Assembly (NCBI GenBank): GCA_963710975.1
Contig: CAVQCG010000001.1
Location: 434,001 to 498,000 of the forward strand
Direction: 5' to 3'
From: JBBQXH01 sp963710975
GTDB taxonomy: Bacteria > Actinomycetota > Thermoleophilia > Gaiellales > Gaiellaceae
Length of the DNA: 64,000 nucleotides
Each line of letters starts with the position of its first letter. The stretch's first letter is position 1. Under the pieces are notes generated by a model. The model was given only the letters and a program-made list of their open reading frames with translations. It was not told the DNA's origin and searched no databases. The translations under genes were made by a program, and so were the position numbers. Positions 35,166 through 42,090 of this stretch are shown here, in pieces.

Positions 35166-35238
35166 TGGAGCTAGGCGGGCTCGAACCGCCGACCTCCTGG
35201 GTGCGATCCAGGCGCTCTCCCAACTGAGCTATAGCCCC
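35166..35238 (-). tRNA. tRNA-Ala (CGC)
   Basis: 73 nt. Acceptor 5' GGGGCTA pairs with 3' TAGCTCC and contains the alanine identity pair G3-U70. D-arm AGCTCAGTTGGGAGAGC, anticodon stem CCTGG/CCAGG with loop ATCGCAC (anticodon CGC), and T-arm GCGGGTTCGAGCCCGC. CCA is not encoded. Confidence 0.95.
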
Positions 35239-35268
35239 GCGGGTGCCATTCTAGCCGAGGTCGGCGCC

Positions 35269-35274
35269 TATTCT
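35269..35274 (+). promoter_or_regulatory. -10 box of the DUF421 gene (leaderless type)
   Basis: TATTCT ends 5 nt before GTG 35280 and there is no Shine-Dalgarno sequence. Confidence 0.35.
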
Positions 35275-35279
35275 TTGCC

Positions 35280-35819
35280 GTGCTTCACGACCTCTACGGA
35301 GGCTTCTCCTGGGCGGATGCGGGCGAGAAGGCGATCCGCACGATCGTCGTCTATCTGGCGATCTACATCCTGCTCCGGCTGGCTGGAAAGCGTCAGCTCG
35401 CACAGCTCTCGGCCTTCGACTTCGTCGTCATCCTGCTGCTCTCGAACGTCGTGCAGAACGCGATCATCGGTCAGGACGACTCTCTCGTTGGCGGCCTCTG
35501 GGGCGCGTTCGTCCTGATCGCCGTCAACTTCGCCGTCGTCTTCTTCGTCTTCCTCAACCCGCGACTCGAACGCGACCTTCGCGGGCGCGCGTCGAGACTC
35601 GTGTCGAAGGGACGCATGCAGCAGCGGGTCATGCGTCGTGAGCTGATCTCCGCGTCGGAACTCGACGCAGCGCTCAGGCGGCAGGGCTATCACGGCGTGG
35701 ACGCAGTCGACCAGGTGGACCTCGAGCCGGAGGGGACGCTCGACGTCACGGGCAAGCCACACGCGACGCTCGAGGACGTTCTCGCCGCCCTGGAGCGGAT
35801 CGAGCACAAGCTCGGCTAG
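35280..35819 (+). CDS. DUF421 membrane protein (YetF/YcaP family)
   Basis: 179 aa. Three membrane segments (TIVVYLAIYILLRLAGKRQL, FDFVVILLLSNVVQNAIIG, LIAVNFAVVFFVFLN) precede a cytoplasmic domain (RRELISASELDAALRRQGY) typical of the family. Function is not established. It starts at GTG 35280, apparently leaderless, and ends 4 bp inside the convergent thioredoxin-fold gene. Confidence 0.85.
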   Translation: MLHDLYGGFSWADAGEKAIRTIVVYLAIYILLRLAGKRQLAQLSAFDFVVILLLSNVVQNAIIGQDDSLVGGLWGAFVLIAVNFAVVFFVFLNPRLERDLRGRASRLVSKGRMQQRVMRRELISASELDAALRRQGYHGVDAVDQVDLEPEGTLDVTGKPHATLEDVLAALERIEHKLG

Positions 35820-36091
35820 CCGCGGCCCTCGAAGAGCTTTCCTGCGCGGATCGTCGCCGCCATCGCGTCGGATTCCTCCCGGTAGACGGTTCCGTCGTCG
35901 AACTCGATCACCGGGAGATGCTGCTGCCCCGTCAGGCGTTGGATCTCCGTCCGGCGGCCCCTTCGGTAGGGCTCGCCGACGATCTCGTACTCGATACCCG
36001 CGTCATCGAGCGCATGCTGGACGTGCCAGCACGGATGTCCCTCCAACTTCAGCAAGGTGGTCTTGCAGCGGTGGAGCTTGACAGGCGCCAT
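35816..36091 (-). CDS. Glutaredoxin/GST N-terminal domain-like protein
   Basis: 91 aa with a thioredoxin-fold pattern: VKLHRCKTTLLKLEGHPCWH, a lone cysteine pair (C9, C21 by count), then DDAGIEYEIVGEP and the cis-proline loop TGQQHLPVIEFDDGTVYRE. It lacks a CxxC at the usual place, so it resembles the N-terminal half of a glutathione-S-transferase-like protein rather than a classical glutaredoxin. Actinobacteria of this kind usually lack glutathione, so the thiol partner is unknown. Confidence 0.7.
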   Translation of the reverse strand: MAPVKLHRCKTTLLKLEGHPCWHVQHALDDAGIEYEIVGEPYRRGRRTEIQRLTGQQHLPVIEFDDGTVYREESDAMAATIRAGKLFEGRG

Positions 36092-36174
36092 CTCAACCCC
36101 CTTCTCGGGACGAGGTTCGGCGAATCATCCACGATCCACGGCACCCGCGCGGCTTTCGGGCAGAATTCCCTTCC

Positions 36175-37437
36175 GTGCTGCGACAGGTCGTCCTTCCGCC
36201 GCGCTACCACGTGATCCGGCCTCTCGGAACGGGCGGCATGAGCGACGTCTACCTCGCCGTCGACTCGACGCTCGATCGGCAGGTCGCCGTCAAAGTCCTC
36301 TCAGAGGCGTTCTCCGAGGACGATGCCTTCCGGGAGCGCTTCCTGCGCGAAGCCCGCACGGCAGCGAGACTCGGGCCCCGACGGCGGGTCGTCACGATCT
36401 ACGACGTCGGCGAATGGAAGGGGCGCCCGTTCATCGTGATGGAGCTGATCGAGGGCGGAACGCTCGCGGACAGGATCAGCGCAGGCGTTCCCGACCGGAC
36501 TCGCGCGCTCGCCTGGCTGGCGCAGACCGCGGAGGCGCTCGACGCGGCGCACGCCGAGGGAATCGTGCACAGAGACGTGAAGCCGGCGAACCTGCTGCTC
36601 GACGAGCAGGACGAGGTTCGGATCGCAGACCTCGGCCTCGCGTGCCCCGAGCTCGCAGGGACGGGTCTGACCCCGCCGGGCGGCCTTGTGGGCACGGCGG
36701 GTTACCTCGCTCCCGAGCGGCTGGCCGGGGGGCCTGCGACGGCGGCGAGCGACCGGTACGCCCTTGCCGTCGTCGCCTGCGAGCTGCTCACCGGCAAGCG
36801 GCCGGACGGCGGGCGGGCTCCTGGCGAGCTCCCGCCAGCAGCCGCCCGTGTCATCGAGCGGAATCTCTCCGAGTATCCGAGCGAGCGCCTTCCGTCGTCG
36901 GTCGCCTTCGTCGAGGAGCTCGCCAGTGCCCTCGACGAGTCAGCCTCGACCAGGGTGCTACCGCGGGGATCGAGCAACCCGCCGACCCGCGTCCTCACAA
37001 CGCGGCGGCCTCGTCGGCGCCTGCGGACGGCGCTCATCGTCGCGGCCTGCCTTGCCGTCAGCACCGTCGGTGGCGTGACGGCCGCGGCCATCGCCACAGG
37101 TGGGTTCTCGTCCTCACCAGAGGAGACCGTGGCCAAGCCCCAGCCTGTCATCCAGCGCTGTACGATCTCGCCGCTCGAGCACGACGCGAACATGGTCGTG
37201 GTCGGGGTCAAGGCGTACGCATTCTGCAGGCAGGAGGTTCGAGCGCTCACGAGCCTCGAGAGCTACACGTGGCAGTCCCGTCGCGGACGCAAGCTGCGCG
37301 CGCCCGACTACGGGAAGCCGGGGGACCTGACACTCGTCTGCTCCCTCACGCACGGAAGGCTCGAGCTGACCGTCGTCGACGACGGCAAGCAGGACATCGG
37401 GACCTCGCTCTGCGACCGCTACGCCTCGGCGTCGTAG
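36175..37437 (+). CDS. Membrane-anchored Ser/Thr protein kinase (PknB-like)
   Basis: 420 aa. N-terminal kinase domain: LGTGGMSDVYLA (P-loop), the lysine in QVAVKVLSEA, catalytic loop GIVHRDVKPANLLL and magnesium loop RIADLGLA, with DLG instead of DFG. Activation segment VGTAGYLAPERL. A membrane helix (about residues 283-305, TALIVAACLAVSTVGGVTAA) leads to an extracytoplasmic domain of about 115 residues with several cysteines, not PASTA-like. The sequence ARLGPRRRVVTIYDVG replaces the common LxHPxVV, perhaps from compensating indels. Starts at GTG 36175. Confidence 0.88.
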   Translation: MLRQVVLPPRYHVIRPLGTGGMSDVYLAVDSTLDRQVAVKVLSEAFSEDDAFRERFLREARTAARLGPRRRVVTIYDVGEWKGRPFIVMELIEGGTLADRISAGVPDRTRALAWLAQTAEALDAAHAEGIVHRDVKPANLLLDEQDEVRIADLGLACPELAGTGLTPPGGLVGTAGYLAPERLAGGPATAASDRYALAVVACELLTGKRPDGGRAPGELPPAAARVIERNLSEYPSERLPSSVAFVEELASALDESASTRVLPRGSSNPPTRVLTTRRPRRRLRTALIVAACLAVSTVGGVTAAAIATGGFSSSPEETVAKPQPVIQRCTISPLEHDANMVVVGVKAYAFCRQEVRALTSLESYTWQSRRGRKLRAPDYGKPGDLTLVCSLTHGRLELTVVDDGKQDIGTSLCDRYASAS

Positions 37438-38633
37438 CTCGCAGCCAGGAACGGTGCGGCCAGGAGCACGGCGAGCGCCGTCTGACCCTCCTGCAGCTCG
37501 CCGGCCGCTGCCCGCCGAAGCGCCTCCTTGACCGGTAGGCGGACACGCGCCACCTCCTCCCCCGTGTCCGGATGCGGCGTATCGAGGGTCACCCCGGTCG
37601 CGAGATAGACATCCGAGCGAAGGCTGAGGTGCGCGCTCGACGAGTAGAACGTGGTCAGGTGACGCCACTCCCCGGCCGTGCCGCCCGCCTCCTCCGCGAG
37701 CTCACGTCTGGCGGCGTCGAGCGGTGACTCTCCGTCCTCGGCGCTTCCGGCGGGGACCTCGAGCGTCCAGTCGCGCACGGGATGGCGGTACTGGCGTACG
37801 AAGACGAGCTCGCCGTCCGTCGTCACAGGGACGACGAACACTGCACGAGGCGCCGCGAGGTAGGTGTACGACGTCTCGCCGCCGTCTCGATCGGCCAGAC
37901 GGTCGCGGACGACGGCCCGCCACGGCGTACCCGCGACGAGCTCGCTCTCGACCAGGCGGAGCCCGGGCGGTGCGCCGATCACGCCGGCCTCTGCAAGCTC
38001 CCGCACGACCGCACGAGTCCGCGGCGCCGCAAGCCGGTCGATCCCGTCGAACAGGAAGTCGAGGTCGACGAGCGTGTCGACGTCCCTCCAGGGCTCGAGC
38101 ACGGCTACCCGGAGGCCGGCCTCCACACAACGCTCGAGGGTCACGCCGAACACCGCCGGCGTCGACCACGGGATCTCGCGAAACGGCTCTGTTCGCGCCT
38201 CGCGCATCGCAATCAGCCAGTAGCCCCCGTCGACGGCGGGACCGAGCACGACATCTGCCCCACCGTCGAGCGCGGCGAAAGCTCGCGACAGCGACCCGAC
38301 CGGAACACCGGGGATGTCCGAGGGGACGATCGCGACCGGGCCGCGCGCAGCGTGGGTCGCGATTCCCCGTGAGAGTGCGGTCTCGAGGCCACGACCCTCC
38401 TGGAGGACGAGGGCTGTCCCCTCGCCGGCGAGTGCTGACACGGCATCCGCGTCAGCGGGCTCGCCGAGCAGGATCCGGACGTCGTCGATCTCCGCGCGGC
38501 ATGCATCGAGCGTGTCGAGAAGGAGCGCGCTGTGAAGGTCGGCCGCCTGGAGGGGAGTCAGTGGAGGCACGAGCCGCGTCTTCGATCGACCGGGTACCGG
38601 CGCCTTTGCGACGATCAGGACAGTTGGGGTCAC
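37419..38633 (-). CDS. DUF2064 glycosyltransferase-like/Nudix hydrolase fusion
   Basis: 404 aa. Residues 1-210 are a TIGR04282/DUF2064 nucleotidyl- or glycosyltransferase (IVAKAPVPGRSKTRLVPPL, VAIVPSDIPGVPVGSL, VVLGPAVDGGYWLIAM). Residues 235-400 are an ADP-ribose-type Nudix hydrolase with VFVRQYRHPVRDWTLEVPAG and the Nudix box SPLDAARRELAEEAG. There is no stop or frame break between the parts. It overlaps the epimerase stop by 4 bp (ATGA) and the kinase 3' end by 19 bp. Confidence 0.85.
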   Translation of the reverse strand: MTPTVLIVAKAPVPGRSKTRLVPPLTPLQAADLHSALLLDTLDACRAEIDDVRILLGEPADADAVSALAGEGTALVLQEGRGLETALSRGIATHAARGPVAIVPSDIPGVPVGSLSRAFAALDGGADVVLGPAVDGGYWLIAMREARTEPFREIPWSTPAVFGVTLERCVEAGLRVAVLEPWRDVDTLVDLDFLFDGIDRLAAPRTRAVVRELAEAGVIGAPPGLRLVESELVAGTPWRAVVRDRLADRDGGETSYTYLAAPRAVFVVPVTTDGELVFVRQYRHPVRDWTLEVPAGSAEDGESPLDAARRELAEEAGGTAGEWRHLTTFYSSSAHLSLRSDVYLATGVTLDTPHPDTGEEVARVRLPVKEALRRAAAGELQEGQTALAVLLAAPFLAASYDAEA

Positions 38634-39649
38634 GACAGGCGCCTCACAAGGGCAAGTGCCCGCTCGTCCCAGCGCGCGCGGTGGGTCACCCCCGAGACAG
38701 CGACCTCACCGTTGCCGAGGTACCAGTCGAACGCCCGTACGAGTGCGCCGGCACTCGAATAGCGCGGCTTCCAGCCCAGAACGCGCCGTGCCTTCTCCAC
38801 GGACGCAACGACGTCTCGGTCCGCCGTGCGGTAGTGCCACTCGGAGAGCGGCGAGAGCCGCATCAGGTCGAGACCCCGGAGCACGACTCGGGCGGTCCCA
38901 GCCGGAAGCGGGGTCACACAGCTCGACGAGCCCGCGTGGGCGATCAGCGCGTCGAGATCAGCGGCCACCGCACCGGTGACGGCTGCACCGACGTTGAAGG
39001 TCTCACCGGCCACGGGCGCCTCGGCGGCAAGAACGACCGCATCGACGAGATCGTCGACGTCGAGGAGCTGGTAGCGGTTCGTCCCCGGTCCCAGCGTGTA
39101 GACGCGCCGTCCCTCCCGCACCCAGTCGAAGAGGATGCCGAAGGCGCCGAGGCGCTCCGGTCCGACGAACGCGCTCGGGCGCAGAACCACAGTCTCGAGC
39201 CCGCGGGTGCCGAACGCGCGGCACACCTCCTCGGCCTCGAGCTTCGAGACGCCGTACGGCTCGATCGGCGCAGGCTCGGTCGCCTCGGTCACGGGGCGCT
39301 CCATGCCCAGCCCGTAGACGACTGCCGACGAGATGAAGACGACCCGGCCCACACCGGCCTCGGCCGCTGCTGCGAGAAGCGTCGCGGTGCCGTCGACGTT
39401 CACGGAGCGAATCTCGTCGACGCGACCCCTGATCGGGAGCGCGGCTGCTGCGTGGACAAGCACGTCCACGCAGCAGCACAGTCTGGCGCAGGCGCGGGGA
39501 TCGCGCACATCCCCGATCGCGACATCGATCCCACGGGACTCCAGGGGTGCGAGGTCGAGCGTCCGCACCTCGTGACCGTCACCGAGAAGCCGGCGTGCCA
39601 GATGAAGTCCGAGGAAGCCGCTCCCGCCGCTGATCGCCCACCGGGCCAA
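38630..39649 (-). CDS. NAD-dependent epimerase/dehydratase (extended SDR)
   Basis: 339 aa. NAD site SGGSGFLGLHLARRLLGDG, catalytic motif IEPYGVSKLEAEE (YxxxK) with the serine in VVFISSAVVYG. C-terminal region ends ALALVRRLS. It reads from a TTG at 39649 with no ribosome-binding site, so the start is uncertain. It is translationally coupled to the DUF2064-Nudix gene, which suggests joint action on a sugar or isoprenoid-linked intermediate. Confidence 0.83.
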   Translation of the reverse strand: MARWAISGGSGFLGLHLARRLLGDGHEVRTLDLAPLESRGIDVAIGDVRDPRACARLCCCVDVLVHAAAALPIRGRVDEIRSVNVDGTATLLAAAAEAGVGRVVFISSAVVYGLGMERPVTEATEPAPIEPYGVSKLEAEEVCRAFGTRGLETVVLRPSAFVGPERLGAFGILFDWVREGRRVYTLGPGTNRYQLLDVDDLVDAVVLAAEAPVAGETFNVGAAVTGAVAADLDALIAHAGSSSCVTPLPAGTARVVLRGLDLMRLSPLSEWHYRTADRDVVASVEKARRVLGWKPRYSSAGALVRAFDWYLGNGEVAVSGVTHRARWDERALALVRRLS

Positions 39650-39712
39650 GGGGTGAGCTTGCCAGAATTATTGTTATTGACTAATTACTTTCTACGTGCT
39701 AGCGTGCCGCTC
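39650..39712. promoter_or_regulatory. AT-rich divergent promoter region of tetR and epimerase
   Basis: An AT-rich patch (39668-39692) in GC-rich surroundings. It contains ATTGACTAATTACTTTC; a related ATTACTTAC occurs on the minus strand upstream of the efflux gene (about 40330-40342). These may be TetR operator half-sites. Confidence 0.3.
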
Positions 39713-40312
39713 GTGACCAAGACCTCCGACCGTATGACTGCCGCCGAGCGGCGCGAGATGATCCTCGCGGCTGCCGTCGAGGAGATCGCGGTGAGCGGCT
39801 TCTCGGGCGCGACCACTGCCGATATCGCGAAGCGGGCCGGAATCTCGCAGCCGTACGTCTTCCGCTTCTTCCCGACGAAGAAGGACCTCGCGATGGCCGT
39901 CATCGATCGCTGCGTCTCGCGGATCATCGCCGACTGGGAGTCGGCAGTTCCACAGCCGGGCGAGACGCGGCTCATGACCCTCGGACGGACATACCGTGAT
40001 TCGCTGTCCGACCGCCGATCCGAGCTGATGGTGCACCTGAACGCGTATGCGTCGGCGGAAGACCCGGACATCGCCGCGGCAATGCGCCACCACCTCAGCC
40101 GGATCTATCGCTACGTCATCCACCTGCTCGAGCGGGACGGCAACCCGAACGCCTACGAGGAGGCCGGCGGGTTCCTCTCACGAGGCTTCCTGATCAACGC
40201 GGCGATGGCAATCGGGCTCGAGAGCGCGCTGACGCCTGAGGAATGGGCCGGCATCTGTGGCAAGAAAGCCATCGCGCGCATCGAGGATCGACTCGAGCAC
40301 GACGCGGCGTAG
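39713..40312 (+). CDS. TetR-family transcriptional regulator
   Basis: 199 aa from GTG 39713; GTG 39704 and ATG 39734 are alternatives. The N-terminal HTH reads MILAAAVEEIAVSGFSGATT and ADIAKRAGISQPYVFRFFPT, followed by KKDLAMAVIDRC. The ligand domain is all-helical. The drug-efflux gene is 54 bp downstream on the same strand, so it most likely represses that pump and itself. Confidence 0.88.
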   Translation: MTKTSDRMTAAERREMILAAAVEEIAVSGFSGATTADIAKRAGISQPYVFRFFPTKKDLAMAVIDRCVSRIIADWESAVPQPGETRLMTLGRTYRDSLSDRRSELMVHLNAYASAEDPDIAAAMRHHLSRIYRYVIHLLERDGNPNAYEEAGGFLSRGFLINAAMAIGLESALTPEEWAGICGKKAIARIEDRLEHDAA

Positions 40313-40365
40313 GTCTCTTTTTTTCACTCAATTGTAAGTAATCGATCACAAAGAAAGGAGACGAG

Positions 40366-41781
40366 ATGAAGACCGGATCGAGAACGGCGTGGACATTCGT
40401 GATCACGTCGGTCGCGCTCTTCATGGTGACGCTCGACAACCTCGTCGTGACCATGGCCCTCCCGGTGATCCGGGAGGATCTGAACGCGTCCCTCTCACAG
40501 CTCGAGTGGACGGTCAACGCGTACACCCTGACATTCGCCGTGTTCCTCCTGACCGGCGCCGCTCTTGGCGACCGGTTCGGACGCAAGCGCATGTTCGTGA
40601 TCGGAATCGTGATCTTCACGCTAGCCTCGGCCGCTGCGGCGCTCGCGCCGAGCATCGAGGCGCTCGTCATCGCCAGGGCCATCCAGGGCCTCGGCGGAGC
40701 CATGGTCACCCCGCTCACGCTCACGCTCCTCAGCGCAGCAGTCCCTGCCGAGAAGCGCGGGTTGGCGCTCGGCGCCTGGGGAGGGATCGGCGGCCTCGCC
40801 GTCGCACTCGGGCCCGTGGTCGGAGGGGCCATCGTCGAAGGCATCTCCTGGCAGTGGATCTTCTGGCTGAACGTTCCCATCGGGCTCGTCCTCGTCCCGC
40901 TCGCGTGGCGTCGCCTGACCGAGAGCCGTGGCCCGGACAGCGCGCTCGACTTTCCCGGCCTCGCGCTGGTCAGCGCCGGCCTGTTCGGCATCGTCTGGGG
41001 CCTCGTCCGCGCGAACGGCGCAGGCTGGACGAGCCCCGAGATCATCGGCTCGTTCGTGGCCGGGGCGGTGCTCCTGGCTTCGTTCGTCGCCTGGGAGCTT
41101 CGCTCCGCTGCACCGATGCTGCCGATGCGATTCTTCAAGAACCGGACGTTCGCAGCCTCGAATGCGGCATCCCTGTTCATGTTCTTCGGGATGTTCGGGT
41201 CGATCTTCCTGCTCTCCCAGTTCCTGCAGACCGTGCAGGGCTACTCACCGCTCGACGCCGGCCTGCGCACCCTTCCCTGGACGGCGATGCCGATGTTCGT
41301 CGCACCGATCGCCGGGGCGCTCTCGGATCGAATCGGCGGTCGACCGCTGATGGCGCTGGGCCTCGCGATGCAGTCGTTCGCGCTCGGCTGGCTCGCCCTC
41401 GTGACCGAGCCGAACGTGCCGTACGGCGAGCTCGTGCCACCGTTCATCATCGCCGGCATCGGCATGGGACTGTTCTTCGCACCGGTCGCGAACGTCGTCC
41501 TCTCCGCCGTCCGCCCGATCGAAGAGGGCAAGGCATCCGGGACGAACAATGCGATCCGTGAGCTCGGCGGCGTCTTCGGCATCGCGGTGCTGGCCGCGAT
41601 CTTCGCCAGCTACGGCGGCTACGAGAGCCCGGTCGCCTACGTCGACGGGCTCACCCCCGCGATCTGGGTCGGCGCCGCAGTCGTGGGACTCGGAGCGATC
41701 GCGGCTCTTGCGATTCCGCGTCGCGGCCGTGCGCAGGAGGCCGGAGCGACCTCGCTCGCTCCCGTCGCCGACGCAGCCTGA
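40366..41781 (+). CDS. MFS efflux transporter, DHA2 family (EmrB/QacA-like)
   Basis: 471 aa with about 14 membrane segments. Motif A-like GAALGDRFGRKRMFVIGI, motif C-type LGPVVGGAIVEGISWQWIFW and the start LFMVTLDNLVVTMALPVIRE are typical of DHA2 14-TMS drug/proton antiporters. AAAGGAG sits before the ATG at 40366. Expression is probably under the TetR gene directly upstream; a strong hairpin follows the stop. Confidence 0.92.
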   Translation: MKTGSRTAWTFVITSVALFMVTLDNLVVTMALPVIREDLNASLSQLEWTVNAYTLTFAVFLLTGAALGDRFGRKRMFVIGIVIFTLASAAAALAPSIEALVIARAIQGLGGAMVTPLTLTLLSAAVPAEKRGLALGAWGGIGGLAVALGPVVGGAIVEGISWQWIFWLNVPIGLVLVPLAWRRLTESRGPDSALDFPGLALVSAGLFGIVWGLVRANGAGWTSPEIIGSFVAGAVLLASFVAWELRSAAPMLPMRFFKNRTFAASNAASLFMFFGMFGSIFLLSQFLQTVQGYSPLDAGLRTLPWTAMPMFVAPIAGALSDRIGGRPLMALGLAMQSFALGWLALVTEPNVPYGELVPPFIIAGIGMGLFFAPVANVVLSAVRPIEEGKASGTNNAIRELGGVFGIAVLAAIFASYGGYESPVAYVDGLTPAIWVGAAVVGLGAIAALAIPRRGRAQEAGATSLAPVADAA

Positions 41782-41797
41782 CCAGGTCGTTCAGCAT

Positions 41798-41834
41798 CCC
41801 TGAAGGGGTCGGCCCGAGGCCGGCCCCTTCAGGG
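41798..41834 (+). terminator. Strong hairpin terminator after the efflux gene
   Basis: 17-bp stem (41798-41814 with 41818-41834, one G-U pair) and a 3-nt loop, 17 bp after the stop; no T-tract. Confidence 0.7.
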
Positions 41835-41867
41835 AACGACCGGACGTGCCGATGTGTCCAATCACAC

Positions 41868-42080
41868 ATGGCAGCGATCGAGGTGGAACAGGCGGTCAGG
41901 CGTGTCGAGACGGACGCGGAACGCGTCTTCGAGTGGCGCTGTGAAGTGCTCCGGCGTGCCGGTTTCTCGGTACGCCTCGCCTACAAGCTCGCGCTTCGAA
42001 CGGACGTGGATCTGCATCGAGCGATCGACCTCGTACGACGGGGGTGCCCCCCGGAGCTGGCCGCGAGAATCCTCGTCTAG
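41868..42080 (+). CDS. Small helical protein of unknown function (70 aa)
   Basis: Begins at ATG 41868, 5 nt after TCCAAT, probably leaderless. It is Arg-, Glu- and Ala-rich and looks all-helical: VEQAVRRVETDAERVFEWR, then FSVRLAYKLALRTDVDLHRA and a C-terminal RRGCPPELAARILV. One possible reading is a small nucleic-acid-binding protein, but I recognise no family. It ends 11 bp before the convergent glycosyltransferase gene. Confidence 0.6.
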   Translation: MAAIEVEQAVRRVETDAERVFEWRCEVLRRAGFSVRLAYKLALRTDVDLHRAIDLVRRGCPPELAARILV

Positions 42081-42090
42081 GGGCTGCGCA

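Noticed and set aside
35041..35223. A small minus-strand protein containing QEVGGSSPPSS
   Set aside because: This peptide is the well-known artefact of translating a tRNA gene; the region is tRNA-Ala.
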